The position numbers and the translations under genes are program-made. Positions 9,280 to 18,886 of a DNA stretch of 64,000 nucleotides are shown one piece after another. Each line of letters begins with the position of its first letter. The stretch's first letter is position 1. The notes under the pieces are model-generated. The model searched no databases. It saw only the letters and a list, made by a program, of their open reading frames with translations, and was not told the DNA's origin. Origin of the DNA: Domibacillus iocasae (GTDB lineage: Bacteria; Bacillota; Bacilli; Bacillales; Domibacillaceae); contig NZ_MAMP01000002.1 of assembly GCF_001750285.1 (NCBI RefSeq), positions 62,001-126,000 on the forward strand, given 5' to 3'.

Positions 9280-10563
9280 ATGATGAAAATGATAGCGGGT
9301 TCATTGCAATGGGCAGCTTTTATAATCGCTTCCTCCATTGCCGCGCCGGTTGCCATCGCGGCGCTTTTTCATTTGGATGGAGCAGACACCGCTGATTTTA
9401 TTCAGCGCACCATGCTTGTATTGGGCATTGCCGGTATTTTACAAAGTTTAGTTGGGCATAAGCTGCCGATCAACGAAGGACCCGCAGGCCTTTGGTGGGG
9501 CGTTTTTACGATATACGCGGGTTTTGCCGGCATTTTATATACAGACGCGAATGCCACTCTTCAAGTGCTGCAAAGCGGGATGCTGTATGCAGGCGTACTA
9601 TTTGTCCTTTTTGCCGCCATGGGGCTGATGGATCGGATGAAAGGCTTGTTTACACCAACAATTACTTTTATTTATTTATTGCTCCTTGTTTTACAGCTGA
9701 GTGGAACATTTGTGAAAGGAATGATGGGGCTGCCAAATGAATCTGGGCGAGTAGAAGGAACGGTTATTTTCGGCAGCCTGCTGACACTCGGCTTTACGTT
9801 TTGGATCAGCGGCCACAGAAATCCTCTTTTGCGCCGTTATTCAGTCTTAATCTCTATCTGTGCCGGCTGGCTTATTTTTATTTTACTCGGCAAAGGGCAG
9901 TTTCCAGCAGTTTCGGGAAATGATTTCATTTCCCTGCCCAATCTATTTGCTTTTGGACCGCCCGTTTTGAACGGCGGCATGATGATTACATCGTTTTTTA
10001 TTACGCTGCTCCTTATTGCCAATATGATGGCTTCTATTCGTGTGATGGAAGGAACACTTCGACGGGAATTTAAAGAAGACGTGCCAAATCGAATCCGGCA
10101 GGCTGGCTTTTTTGCAGGGATTAACCAGTTTATTGCGGGTGCCTTTTCCGCTGTCGGCCCTGTACCCATATCTGGCGCGGCCGGTTTTGTTTCCGCTACG
10201 AAAATGCGCTCTATCTGGCCTTTTGTCGCTGGATGCCTGCTGATCGTCATTGTTACCTTTTTCCCGGCTGCCATGCTTGTGCTTTCTTCGCTGCCGGCGC
10301 CTGTTGCTTGTGCGGTTACGTTTGTTATTTTTACCGGAATGGTGCGGATGGCTTTTCATGAATTGAGCAGTACCAGTGATTTGGAACGTTCATTAAAAGT
10401 AGTGGCGATCGGGCTGATGAGCGGTGTTGGCTTTATGTTTCTTCCGCCTGACAGCTTATCGGAGCTGCCGGCTGCGATTGCCGCAACGTTATCAAATGGT
10501 CTTGTTACCGGTACCGTAATCGCGCTTTTGTATGAACAATGGCTGCTTCGGCGCACAACCTAA
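9280..10563 (+). CDS. NCS2-family purine/pyrimidine permease
   Basis: 427 residues with about 12-14 hydrophobic segments. NCS2 signatures are LPINEGPAGLWWGVFTIYAG near the N-terminus and FFAGINQFIAGAFSAVGPVPISGAAGFVSATKMRS in the second half (substrate-site helix and NAT-like loop). It resembles uracil/xanthine permeases such as B. subtilis YwdJ; which base it moves cannot be decided. It starts ATG at 9280 after GTTGAAGGGA. I found no purine riboswitch or TnrA box in the 110-base leader, unlike the deaminase at 53 kb. Confidence 0.85.
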   Translation: MMKMIAGSLQWAAFIIASSIAAPVAIAALFHLDGADTADFIQRTMLVLGIAGILQSLVGHKLPINEGPAGLWWGVFTIYAGFAGILYTDANATLQVLQSGMLYAGVLFVLFAAMGLMDRMKGLFTPTITFIYLLLLVLQLSGTFVKGMMGLPNESGRVEGTVIFGSLLTLGFTFWISGHRNPLLRRYSVLISICAGWLIFILLGKGQFPAVSGNDFISLPNLFAFGPPVLNGGMMITSFFITLLLIANMMASIRVMEGTLRREFKEDVPNRIRQAGFFAGINQFIAGAFSAVGPVPISGAAGFVSATKMRSIWPFVAGCLLIVIVTFFPAAMLVLSSLPAPVACAVTFVIFTGMVRMAFHELSSTSDLERSLKVVAIGLMSGVGFMFLPPDSLSELPAAIAATLSNGLVTGTVIALLYEQWLLRRTT

Positions 10564-10590
10564 TCAAATCATCCAAGTGAATGAACACAA

Positions 10591-10629
10591 AAAAAGCAGT
10601 CCCTGCCGACTAAGTCAGGACCGCTTTTT
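10591..10629 (+). terminator. Terminator after the NCS2 permease
   Basis: AAAAAGC.GTCC pairs with GGACCGCTTTTT around a short loop; one internal mismatch and bulge. T-run at the 3' side. Confidence 0.65.
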
Positions 10630-10655
10630 CACTATACAGCACTACATAGTTACAT

Positions 10656-10859
10656 CTATTGTTTTTCCTTCATAAAATTGTTCAAAATGATCAATCTCCA
10701 GCAAAAGAACATTTGATCTGAATAACTATATAAGTTAACCTTATCATTGTGCCTTCTGCCACCGAGATGATCGATCCACGCCTGCAAAAATAAGGTGTTA
10801 TTTGGAAGAACTGATTCTAGAACAAATCGGTGATCATCCTTGCATCTACACGAAACGCA
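10656..10859 (-). pseudogene. Degenerate reading frame, family not recognised
   Basis: The gap 10630-10977 has no intact gene. One minus-strand frame of 67 codons stays open and reads like real protein (a stretch WIDHLGGRRHND followed by LYSYSDQMFFCW). It has no start codon, and related-looking sequence upstream is in another frame. It is best explained as the 3' end of a decayed gene. I cannot assign the family. The rest of the gap shows nothing recognisable. Confidence 0.3.
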
Positions 10860-10977
10860 CTAGCTCAAACAGCCACTATTTTCTAAAGCAAGAATCTTTG
10901 TTCAGCTTATAGAGGTTTACATTTTCCACTGGTAAAGAGGCCTGTTAATGAATTTGTATTAATTATTAAGGGTATTG

Positions 10978-13125
10978 CTATTCTGTTTTTGATGATTTGA
11001 ATTCAAATTGAACAGTGCCCTCTTTTTTATCTTTCCAAACCAAGTAGGCGTCAAACGGACGCTTGCCTTTAAACCCTTTAATTAAATTCGTTTTCCCTTT
11101 ATCAAGCAATTTTTTTACATTTGTTGCACTGATTGATTTGCCAAGCATCTTTTTGCCAAGCGTAAAATCACATTTTGAAGACTGGTAGGCGGAACAGCCA
11201 TAAAACTTGCGCTTATCGACCACTGGACTGCCGCATTTCGGACATGAACCAAGTGGCTGATTTTCACTGGCTGCCATTGATTTCGCAGGCGCGTTAAATG
11301 CCCATGATGATGAATGCTGCACAGCATCCTGGACAATTTTTTCAGCAAGCCGCTTGGATTGTTCAATGAATACATTCGCTGGCGCCTCGCCTTTGCCGAT
11401 TTCTTTCAAACGCTGCTCCCATCTACCGGTCAGCTCTGGTGAAGCGAGCAGTGTATTTTCGACAGCGTCAATCAAAATAAATGCTTTGGCTGTTGGCATG
11501 ACCCGGTGCTGCTCGATCTTCATATAATCCAGCTGCTTCAGCCGTTCAAGGATGTTGGAGCGTGTGCTTTCTTCTCCAAGCCCGGAAACGGATTTTAGTA
11601 CTTTACCAAGCTCTTTATCTTCCATTCCATGCCCGACATTTTTCATTGCAGTAATGAGTTCACCTTCTGTATACCGCTTAGGCGGAACTGTTTTTCCTTC
11701 TATTACTTTCACGTCATCGGCAATGCCCCTTTGCCCTTCCTTCACATCAGGCAACAGTACATCTTCTTTTTCGTTTTCAAATAAAACAGGACGCCAGCCC
11801 GGCTGGAGCAGCCGCTTACCATTCGTCAAAAAGACGTGCGAGCCAATATTCGTTTGAATACTTGAGTGCGCAAATACAGCCGGGCCATAATGAGCGGCAA
11901 TGAGTGATCTTGCAATCATATCGTAAATCTTTTGCTCATCGCCGCTTAATGAATGAAGCGAAGGCACTTTCTCTGTTGGAATGATTGCATAGTGGTCGCT
12001 TACTTTTTTGGCATCCACATACCGCTTATCTACCATCACTGAACGAGTTATTTCGGACGCCCATTTTTCATAAGGCGCAAGATGGGACAGCTTCTTTAAA
12101 ATATCCGGAAAAGCCGCTGCTTCTTCCGGATTCACATGATTGCTGTCGGTCCTCGGATACGTTACATACGACTTTTCATAAAGAGCCTGTGTAACCTCAA
12201 GCGTCTTTTTAGGTGAAAAATTAAATCGCTTATTCGCAAGAGCCTGCAATGTGGATAAGCTGTGGAGAACAGGCGGCGGCACCTGTTTATTTTCTGTTTT
12301 CACTTTAACGACAGCTGCTTCTTTCCCAACACATTCATCACGAATCGCTTCGGCATCTTCTTTTTGATCAAAACGCGTTTCTTTATCTTTTGTATATTTG
12401 CCCTCATAAACAGCTCCATCCATATTAAACATTGCCGTTACTTCGTAAAATGGCTTAGATACAAAATCAAGAATTTCACGTTCCCTCTTTACAACGAGAG
12501 CGAGCGTAGGAGTCTGAACTCGGCCAACTGCATATACATCACGCCCTGCTCCTTTCATTTTCGATTGAATAAGCAGCGTATAGGCGCGGCTTGCATTCAT
12601 TCCGATCAGCCAATCAGCATAGCTTCGGGCCATGGCTTCATGATAAAGCGGCATCGTTTCTTCAATAGGACGCAAATTCAAAAATGCCTGCTCCACTGCT
12701 TTTGGCGTCAAGCTGCTGACCCATAACCGGCGCATTGGCTTGTTAATGCCGGACATGCGGACGACAAGCTGCACGATCAATTCCCCTTCACGTGCCGGGT
12801 CACCGGCCGCAATAATTTCTGTTACAGCCGGATTTTTAATGATCTCTTTAACCGCTTTAAAACGGCTTGTTTTTGACGGAATCACTTTATATTTAAACGT
12901 TTCCGGAATCATCGGCAGCGTTTCCAGCTGCCATCGTTTTAACTTTGGGTCCATTTCATGCGGCGGCACAATCTCAAACAAATGGCCGCTGCACCACGCA
13001 ACCATTGCCCCTTCCTGAAATGTTTCACAAGGCGCGATTTCAATATACGTCCCCTTTTTCACATGGCGAAACGGGGCAGCCAGCGCCTGCGCCTGTGACG
13101 CTTTTTCAGCAATAATCGCCTGCAT
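10978..13125 (-). CDS. topB: DNA topoisomerase III (type IA)
   Basis: 715 residues. The Toprim domain occupies about 1-140 and includes AAGDPAREGELI with its acidic metal ligands. The catalytic tyrosine lies in SYVTYPRTDSNHV, and VGRVQTPTLALV is also typical of type IA enzymes. A C-terminal zinc ribbon (CPKCGSPV...YGCSAY..SKCDF) and a basic tail complete it. TopB relaxes and decatenates DNA via a 5'-phosphotyrosine intermediate. The frame extends upstream to 13164, but the ATG at 13125 follows GGAGGG and begins with the family N-terminus MQAIIAEKASQAQ. It is transcribed alone, just downstream of the MBL-hydrolase terminator. Confidence 0.96.
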   Translation of the reverse strand: MQAIIAEKASQAQALAAPFRHVKKGTYIEIAPCETFQEGAMVAWCSGHLFEIVPPHEMDPKLKRWQLETLPMIPETFKYKVIPSKTSRFKAVKEIIKNPAVTEIIAAGDPAREGELIVQLVVRMSGINKPMRRLWVSSLTPKAVEQAFLNLRPIEETMPLYHEAMARSYADWLIGMNASRAYTLLIQSKMKGAGRDVYAVGRVQTPTLALVVKREREILDFVSKPFYEVTAMFNMDGAVYEGKYTKDKETRFDQKEDAEAIRDECVGKEAAVVKVKTENKQVPPPVLHSLSTLQALANKRFNFSPKKTLEVTQALYEKSYVTYPRTDSNHVNPEEAAAFPDILKKLSHLAPYEKWASEITRSVMVDKRYVDAKKVSDHYAIIPTEKVPSLHSLSGDEQKIYDMIARSLIAAHYGPAVFAHSSIQTNIGSHVFLTNGKRLLQPGWRPVLFENEKEDVLLPDVKEGQRGIADDVKVIEGKTVPPKRYTEGELITAMKNVGHGMEDKELGKVLKSVSGLGEESTRSNILERLKQLDYMKIEQHRVMPTAKAFILIDAVENTLLASPELTGRWEQRLKEIGKGEAPANVFIEQSKRLAEKIVQDAVQHSSSWAFNAPAKSMAASENQPLGSCPKCGSPVVDKRKFYGCSAYQSSKCDFTLGKKMLGKSISATNVKKLLDKGKTNLIKGFKGKRPFDAYLVWKDKKEGTVQFEFKSSKTE

Positions 13126-13200
13126 CAATTTCCCTCCGATCAATAAAACAAACGTTCGATACACTCATTATAAAGGGGCTTCTCTTATTTAGCAAACGTG

Positions 13201-13227
13201 AAAAAAACGAAGCATCAATCTGCTTCG
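13201..13227 (-). terminator. Terminator of the MBL-fold gene
   Basis: CGAAGCA/TGCTTCG stem with a 6-base loop and a run of seven T on the minus strand. It begins 2 bases after the stop codon. Confidence 0.75.
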
Positions 13228-13228
13228 C

Positions 13229-13948
13229 TTACTTCTTTCTCTTTAATTTTCTTTCAGCTTCCCCAATCGCCTGGCGAATAACGTGTTCAGGTTCGCTAAT
13301 CATATCGCCATGCCCGACAGCAAGCAATGTTGGTTCAAGGGATTGAATCCGTTTGGCACTTTCAATGGCTGTCGCTTTATCCCATGTCGCGAGCGCCGGA
13401 AAGGGGAAAAACGGTTTTATTGTTCCGCTGACAGCCGGACCGCCTCTCGTTTGAAACGCATCTCCAGCAATAAGATAACCGTTCCGATGGTCCAAAAATG
13501 ACATCGACCCGGGCGTATGGCCGGGTGTAAAGATTGCTTCCAATGAACCGATCTGGTCACCTTCTTTTAACCGTACATCCGGACGGGCAGTCATTCTTTT
13601 CGGCACACCCCCTTTAATCGGCTTTTGTGGTTCTTTGGGGTCGATGGAGAGGTCTCCTTCGAGCAGTCTTGTGTCACGAGCAGATAAGAAAACGGGTACA
13701 TCAGGCAGAATGGTTTTTAACGCATCAACAGCTCCAATGTGGTCTTCATGAGCATGTGTTAACAAGATATGCTCAATCGGCTTCTCCAGCTTGTTCACCA
13801 TGCTCATAATCGCTTTCACACTGAATGGCAGAGCCGCATCTACTAACGTGAGAGACTTTTCCTCTTCAACAATGTAGCAATTTACCGGGAAAAAGGAAGG
13901 CATAAACGAAAGCTGATACAACGATCCAGTTTTTTGAATACGAACCAT
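13229..13948 (-). CDS. Metallo-beta-lactamase-fold hydrolase
   Basis: 239 residues. The metal-binding motif is HILLTHAHEDHIGAVDAL (HxHxDH), followed by TPGHTPGSMSFLDH, LIAGDAF and a final VGHGD histidine. This combination is typical of glyoxalase II-like and YflN/YobT-like soluble hydrolases rather than secreted beta-lactamases; there is no signal peptide. The substrate is unknown. It is a single-gene unit with its own terminator. Neighbours are cell wall and DNA-topology genes, which give no functional hint. Confidence 0.85.
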   Translation of the reverse strand: MVRIQKTGSLYQLSFMPSFFPVNCYIVEEEKSLTLVDAALPFSVKAIMSMVNKLEKPIEHILLTHAHEDHIGAVDALKTILPDVPVFLSARDTRLLEGDLSIDPKEPQKPIKGGVPKRMTARPDVRLKEGDQIGSLEAIFTPGHTPGSMSFLDHRNGYLIAGDAFQTRGGPAVSGTIKPFFPFPALATWDKATAIESAKRIQSLEPTLLAVGHGDMISEPEHVIRQAIGEAERKLKRKK

Positions 13949-13970
13949 TTAGATCCTCCTTAAATTTTTA

Positions 13971-14005
13971 AAAAAAGCCTCCAAATATAAAATGGAGGCT
14001 TTTTT
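13971..14005 (-). terminator. Terminator of the SLH-amidase gene (bidirectional shape)
   Basis: AAAAAAGCCTCC/GGAGGCTTTTTT, a 12-bp perfect stem with an 11-base AT loop directly after the amidase stop. A/T runs on both sides could serve either strand. Confidence 0.85.
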
Positions 14006-14006
14006 C

Positions 14007-15407
14007 TTATTTATAAAGTTTGTTGATATCGTATCCTTTTGCTTTATAGTAATCAAGGATTCCGTTATAGATAGCGATTGACATTTTCGAAAGCGCTGCT
14101 TCATTCGTCATTTTTGCCGCGTCACTTGAGTTTGAGATAAAGCCAAGTTCAGCAAGCGCTGCCGGCATATTGTTTTCACGCAGGACAGAAAAATTTCCTT
14201 TTTTAATACCACGGTCTTTTAAATTCCAGGCTTCAAGCATCCGCGCCTGAATTTTAGATGAAAGCAGTTTGCTGTCCGATACGTGCGGATTTCCTGCCGC
14301 ATAATAAAACGTTTCAGTTCCACTCGTGCTGCTCGAGTTAACTGAATTGACATGGATGCTGACAAAAACATTGCCTTTATTGTTTTTTGCAAAAGTAGAG
14401 CGGTCAGTCAGTTTAATAAAAGTATCTGTTGATCTCGTCATTTTCACTTTAAACGGTGTCTGTTCTAACAGCTTATTCACTTTCAAGCCAACGTTCAGTA
14501 CAACATCTTTTTCTCTTAAACTGCCATTTACAGCACCAGGGTCTGTCCCGCCATGTCCCGGATCGATAATAATTGTTTGACTTTGAAGACGGGAGTCTGT
14601 ACCTGTTGACGGCGGTGTTGTCGGCTGCGTTACTGTTCCTGAACCAGAAGAACCTGTTAAATAGTACATACTAATAAATCCAGTCGTATTTCCCGCCTTT
14701 ACAAACATCCAGCCGCCAACTAAAAATGCTCCTGTTACAGACGTTCCCGCCGCAATCTTTCCAACGGACGGATAAGACGTAGACGGTCCTGTGCGTATAT
14801 TCAAACCATTCGTAGTAGATTTCATATTTGAAGAAAATGTAATATTTTGTTTTAAACGAAATGCCGGATTAATGGCGCGAGCTAAAAAAACAGCAAAGTC
14901 GGCGCGTGTGATTGTCTGTGCAGAACCAAATGAGCCATTACCCATTCCACTGGCAATGCCAAGATTCATAAGCGCTGTTTCCGCATTTCCCGTATGACCA
15001 AACGCTTTGGCAATGATAACAGCCATTTCTCCGCGTGTAACGAGTTTTCCAGGAGAAAATTTCCCATTGGAAGCACCAGACATAATCCCTTTGGCAGCAA
15101 TCGACTCGATATATCCAGACGCAAAACTTCCCGGATCAACGTCATTAAACCGTGTCTGGCGTTTTGTACCATTTAACTGAATCGCCCGCCCGACAAAAGC
15201 CGCGGCTTCCGCTCTTGTAATTGTTTGATCCGGATTAAACACAGTCGGTGAAGAACCTTGGACAACCCCGCCCTGAACAAGATAATTCACTTCATTTAAA
15301 GCACGTGACGGAACATCGGTAAACCCTGCAGCCTGCGCAGGAGCCTGAATACTAAAAAGGGAAAAAATCATGCAAAATGCCAAGACAAACGTCATCCACT
15401 TTTTCAC
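14007..15407 (-). CDS. N-acetylmuramoyl-L-alanine amidase with SLH repeats and SH3 domain
   Basis: 466 residues, exported. Signal peptide about 1-27 (KKWMTFVLAFCMIFSLF, cleavage near AQAAG). Three S-layer-homology repeats follow (about 28-70, 88-135, 148-185), then a bacterial SH3 domain (about 195-245: LNIRTGPSTSYPSVGKI). After a Thr/Pro/Ser linker comes an Amidase_3 domain (about 278-460) with the zinc ligands in IIDPGHGGTDPGA, E of LREKDV and SIHVNS, plus the catalytic Glu in ALAELGFISN. It cleaves the MurNAc-L-Ala bond and is held at the wall by SLH binding. The frame opens at a TTG at 15425, but the GTG at 15407 has GGAGG seven bases upstream. Confidence 0.93.
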   Translation of the reverse strand: MKKWMTFVLAFCMIFSLFSIQAPAQAAGFTDVPSRALNEVNYLVQGGVVQGSSPTVFNPDQTITRAEAAAFVGRAIQLNGTKRQTRFNDVDPGSFASGYIESIAAKGIMSGASNGKFSPGKLVTRGEMAVIIAKAFGHTGNAETALMNLGIASGMGNGSFGSAQTITRADFAVFLARAINPAFRLKQNITFSSNMKSTTNGLNIRTGPSTSYPSVGKIAAGTSVTGAFLVGGWMFVKAGNTTGFISMYYLTGSSGSGTVTQPTTPPSTGTDSRLQSQTIIIDPGHGGTDPGAVNGSLREKDVVLNVGLKVNKLLEQTPFKVKMTRSTDTFIKLTDRSTFAKNNKGNVFVSIHVNSVNSSSTSGTETFYYAAGNPHVSDSKLLSSKIQARMLEAWNLKDRGIKKGNFSVLRENNMPAALAELGFISNSSDAAKMTNEAALSKMSIAIYNGILDYYKAKGYDINKLYK

Positions 15408-15508
15408 ATTGTTGCCTCCATTCAAAAAATATGTCGCTTTTAACCATTACATCGGTTTCATTGGTATCATTTTAACGTTTTTTTCGAGTCATTTGTATTT
15501 CATTTATG

Positions 15509-16411
15509 TTACAGACCTTTTATTCGACGTTTAAATGAGGCGGCATAGAAATCGCGGCGAGCATGCAAAACAGGATCATCCGTACATTCAATCCCGGCTG
15601 GAACAACGGTCGGATCAAATACAATCTGATCATCGGGATGCTCTATTTTCCCGTTTATGTCAAGGTGACCGATGGCGAATGTTGTCCGTTCTTTTGGCCA
15701 GGAGGCTGTCGAATCATCGACAAGATCTCCTTCTTCTCCAAGGGTAACGTATAAAGTAAAACCGATCGGCAGCTGCTCGTCCAGCTCTTTTTCTAAGTAG
15801 TCCATCGCATGAACGGCCGATTCTTTTTTCGCTTCTAAACTAAACGTTTCATCCGGTACCCATTTGTATTTGACCGCCTGCCGCTTCCCTTGTTCATTTA
15901 CAAAGTAAAAAGCATGAATGGGATAATAGCAGCTTGTTGAGTAGCTGAGAAATGGTTTCATGTGCTTTATAATGCGAAACGCCGCTTTGCTTTCCGGGTA
16001 TTTCATAAACATTTTAACCAAATCCCGTGGACCCGGTTTTTGGGCTGTGAGCCGGATGATTTCTACAAAAGCTTCCGGGGTTTTTGTTAAAAAGACCGGT
16101 ACGGTTACGCTGACTAAATATGTCACCTGTCCATTTGGCAATTGAAATTGAACAGACATGCCTTTCACGGGTGACAACCCGTCCATCATTTTTGGACTTG
16201 GAGAGCTGTCTGAAAAACGGACAATGGCCTTCACAGGCTCTTGCTGCAAATGAGCCGCTGTTGTGTACGGAATTGCTTGTCCATTTGGTGTAAAAACAGC
16301 TTCATAATAGCTTCCTTTTGCATGCGCACGTCGATAGCCCGGGTGTGTCCCTGCTATTTTCTCAATGGACTGAATCGCTGTTTCGGCTAAATCCGAATAA
16401 TTCTTTTCCAC
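15509..16411 (-). CDS. Catalase-family peroxidase (SrpA-like, small haem catalase)
   Basis: 300 residues, well below the 480+ of true catalases. The distal His is in the HAKGSYYEAVF motif, GMSVQFQLPNG resembles catalase core strands, and the C-terminal HARRDFYAASFKRR carries the haem-ligand Tyr pattern of SrpA/KatA-like mini-catalases. These proteins usually show peroxidase rather than strong catalase activity; the substrate is unknown. The start is GTG at 16411 with GGAGGGG seven bases upstream. No signal peptide or Tat motif is seen, in contrast to many Gram-negative relatives. Confidence 0.85.
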   Translation of the reverse strand: MEKNYSDLAETAIQSIEKIAGTHPGYRRAHAKGSYYEAVFTPNGQAIPYTTAAHLQQEPVKAIVRFSDSSPSPKMMDGLSPVKGMSVQFQLPNGQVTYLVSVTVPVFLTKTPEAFVEIIRLTAQKPGPRDLVKMFMKYPESKAAFRIIKHMKPFLSYSTSCYYPIHAFYFVNEQGKRQAVKYKWVPDETFSLEAKKESAVHAMDYLEKELDEQLPIGFTLYVTLGEEGDLVDDSTASWPKERTTFAIGHLDINGKIEHPDDQIVFDPTVVPAGIECTDDPVLHARRDFYAASFKRRIKGL

Positions 16412-16444
16412 ATGGTCCCCTCCTTCTCGTATTCATCCATACCC

Positions 16445-16482
16445 AAAAAAACCTTCATTGATCCAAATTCGATCAACAAAGG
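16445..16482 (-). terminator. Terminator of the alpha/beta hydrolase gene
   Basis: On the minus strand CCTTTGTTGATC pairs with GATCAATGAAGG (one mismatch), followed by seven T. Confidence 0.65.
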
Positions 16483-16512
16483 CTTTCAATTTTCTACACT
16501 CTTTCATTTATA

Positions 16513-17313
16513 TTAACTTTTCAAAAAAACGAGCAGCTCTTGATTGAATTTTTCCCGTTCATCATAAAATGAACCGTGTCCACTGTTTTGAAACGGAACG
16601 ATTCGTGAATTCGCAATGCCTTTATTCATTTCACCTGCAAATTCATATGGACATACTTTATCATTTTTTCCGTGGAAAATAACAGTCGGCACGAGCACTT
16701 TATCTAAATCCCCTCGTAAGTCTTCGTCCCGAAGCGCAACCGCTGACTTAATCGTTGAATGTCCGCCCGCCTGAAGGCCAAGTGACATAAACCACTGATT
16801 AAATGGATTACTCGGCTTGCTGCTGTAAAACATACCGCCGAAGTTTTCGAGCATGGCCGGACGATCTTTACACGCAGAATCAATGATATCATTTACTTCC
16901 TGTTTCGTTAAACCGTACGGATAATCATTGCGCTGTGTGAAAACAGGTGCTGCGGCGCCTGCTAATACTAATTTGGCAATACCATGACCGTTATGGCGCG
17001 CCATATAGCGGATCGCAATCGCGCCCCCCATCGAAAAACCGACAAGAACCGCATCTTTGACACCGAGTTCATCAATGATCGCTTTCACGTCATCCGCCAT
17101 CGTATCGTAGTCATACCCGTCCCATGGCTTATCTGATTGGCCATAGCCGCGCATATCTACACCGATGTAACGGATTCCTTCTGCCGGCAGTGTGTTCAGC
17201 TGATATTCAAACATATTATTATTCACAGGCCAGCCGTGCAGGAAAATCACGGGTGTTCCTGCTCCCACATCATTTACAAAAAGGTTTACGCCTTTCGCTG
17301 TTTCAATAAACAT
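16513..17313 (-). CDS. Alpha/beta hydrolase (non-haem chloroperoxidase/arylesterase-like)
   Basis: 266 residues. HGWPVNN near residues 26-32 forms the oxyanion region. The nucleophile Ser lies in LVGFSMGGAIAIRYMARH (G-F-S-M-G), an acid is in IFHGKNDKVCP, and the catalytic His is in NSGHGSFYDE. The pattern matches the cofactor-free haloperoxidase/arylesterase group (B. subtilis YdjP is similar). No signal peptide, so it is cytosolic. It is monocistronic, with its start 126 bases from the divergent corA start. Confidence 0.88.
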   Translation of the reverse strand: MFIETAKGVNLFVNDVGAGTPVIFLHGWPVNNNMFEYQLNTLPAEGIRYIGVDMRGYGQSDKPWDGYDYDTMADDVKAIIDELGVKDAVLVGFSMGGAIAIRYMARHNGHGIAKLVLAGAAAPVFTQRNDYPYGLTKQEVNDIIDSACKDRPAMLENFGGMFYSSKPSNPFNQWFMSLGLQAGGHSTIKSAVALRDEDLRGDLDKVLVPTVIFHGKNDKVCPYEFAGEMNKGIANSRIVPFQNSGHGSFYDEREKFNQELLVFLKS

Positions 17314-17438
17314 GAATAAGACACTCCTTTTATTTAAGTGACAGACTTTTACATCTGTTCCCGTGTGTGGTACATCACAAACATTTCTTTTTCCTGTATA
17401 CTGTTAAAGACTTTAAACAAAAAAGAAGGTGATTTTGC

Positions 17439-18389
17439 ATGATTCGTACGGCCGCGATTACAATCGATCAAACGGTTTTACATAATATCCCTCTTAAGGA
17501 ACTGCGCGGGGAAAACATTCTCTGGTATTGGGTGGATCTTGATCAGCCTACCGATGAAGAAACGATAATCCTGCAGGACTTTTTTGCATTTCACCCGCTT
17601 GCGATTGAAGACTGCCTGCAGTTTATTCAACGGCCAAAGCTTGATTATTACGACAATCACAGCTTCATGATCATTCAGTCCATTAACCGGAAAACACTTG
17701 ATCCGGAAGAGATCGATATTTTTTGGTGCGCCAATTTTATCGTGACATTTCACCACAAAAAATCCATTGAAGTCGATACGGTCTGGGACCGGCTGCTTGA
17801 TGCGAAAAAAATAAAAAGCTTAAATCCGGTTCAGATTTTATATCATCTTCTCGATAAAGTCGTCGATTATTTTTTCCCGAGTGTGTATCAAATCGAAGAC
17901 AGCTTAATTCAGCTTGAAGCGGAAGATGCGGACCAGCTCAAAACAGATGACTTATTTGATATCCGAAAAGAATTGCTGAAGCTGCGCCGGATTGTTTTTC
18001 CGATGCGGGAGCTTTTGTATCGCGTTCTTAACTCAGAGCGTATTCAGCTAACAAAAAAAAGCAAAGTGTATTTTAAAGATATTTATGATCATTTGCTTAT
18101 GCTGACTGAAATCGTTGAATCCAACCGGGAGCTGACGAAAGATATGCGGGACAGCTACTTATCCGTCAATTCAAACCGGATGAACAGCATCATGATGACA
18201 CTGACCGTTATCACGACGATTTTTATGCCACTCACGTTCATCGCCGGTGTTTACGGAATGAACTTCGATCATATGCCTGAGCTGCACTGGCGGTATGGCT
18301 ACTTTATTGTCCTTGGCGTTATGGCGGGCATCTCTGTCACGATGTTTGTTTTTTTCTGGCGCAAGGGCTGGTTTCGGCAGGATCATTGA
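17439..18389 (+). CDS. CorA-family magnesium transporter
   Basis: 316 residues. The long soluble N-terminal domain is rich in helices and acidic residues. Two C-terminal transmembrane helices follow, with the signature YGMNF at the end of the first (about residue 270) and a basic cytosolic tail. CorA channels form pentamers that pass Mg2+ (or Co2+/Ni2+) driven by membrane potential. The start ATG at 17439 follows AAGAAGGTGATTTTGC. No Mg2+ riboswitch (M-box) is visible in the short leader. Confidence 0.92.
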   Translation: MIRTAAITIDQTVLHNIPLKELRGENILWYWVDLDQPTDEETIILQDFFAFHPLAIEDCLQFIQRPKLDYYDNHSFMIIQSINRKTLDPEEIDIFWCANFIVTFHHKKSIEVDTVWDRLLDAKKIKSLNPVQILYHLLDKVVDYFFPSVYQIEDSLIQLEAEDADQLKTDDLFDIRKELLKLRRIVFPMRELLYRVLNSERIQLTKKSKVYFKDIYDHLLMLTEIVESNRELTKDMRDSYLSVNSNRMNSIMMTLTVITTIFMPLTFIAGVYGMNFDHMPELHWRYGYFIVLGVMAGISVTMFVFFWRKGWFRQDH

Positions 18390-18886
18390 TAGCCGGATTT
18401 TTACAGCGGTACCTTCACGCCAATTTCATACAAACGCTATTTATCTTTTTAAAAAAAGCATCTGGTTTACAACCGGTGCTTTTTCCATTTTTCAAACCCT
18501 TTTTTCAAAACTTGCCGGTTACATATTCCATCAAGCAGGTAAAACAACAGAGCCTGTCTCTTGAAAATTTCTTTCGCTTTTTGTTTTTATAACCAAATAA
18601 CCCGAAAAAATTTTGATTTTCCCACAAATATTTTTTGGAAAATGAGGGTTAAAATGAGCACGATCAGAAAAAAGAAAGTGTTAACAAATCAATATTCTTC
18701 TGGCATCAGCCATTTTGATGTTCATTTAAGAGCCATTCTGTGCGTGGAATAAAGTGAAGGTTACTGCTTTTTTCCTTGCAAATCAAAACTGCTCAACGCT
18801 AAAATGAGTAGGTGTGTTAATTTCTTGAAGCAGCACAAAATACTTATTTCCATTTTTAGCTCTATTTTAAGGAAAGGAAGAACATC
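18390..18886. other. Gap between corA and the amino-acid permease
   Basis: About 500 AT-rich bases. It contains the imperfect corA terminator at 18452-18484. A 32-codon frame at 18654-18752 (ATG after GAGGG) shows no recognisable family and I do not call it a gene. I see no T-box, riboswitch core or operator before the permease. Confidence 0.4.
18452..18484 (+). terminator. Probable corA terminator
   Basis: AAAAAGCATCTGG against CCGGTGCTTTTT, with small mismatches, loop TTTACAA and a T-run. Confidence 0.5.

Noticed and set aside
9837-10359. Long antisense frames inside the NCS2 permease gene
   Set aside because: Typical shadow frames of a GC-balanced membrane protein gene; composition is Lys/Arg/Ser-rich with no ribosome site.
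18654-18752. 32-codon frame between corA and the permease
   Set aside because: Weak start, no recognisable features and no following terminator.
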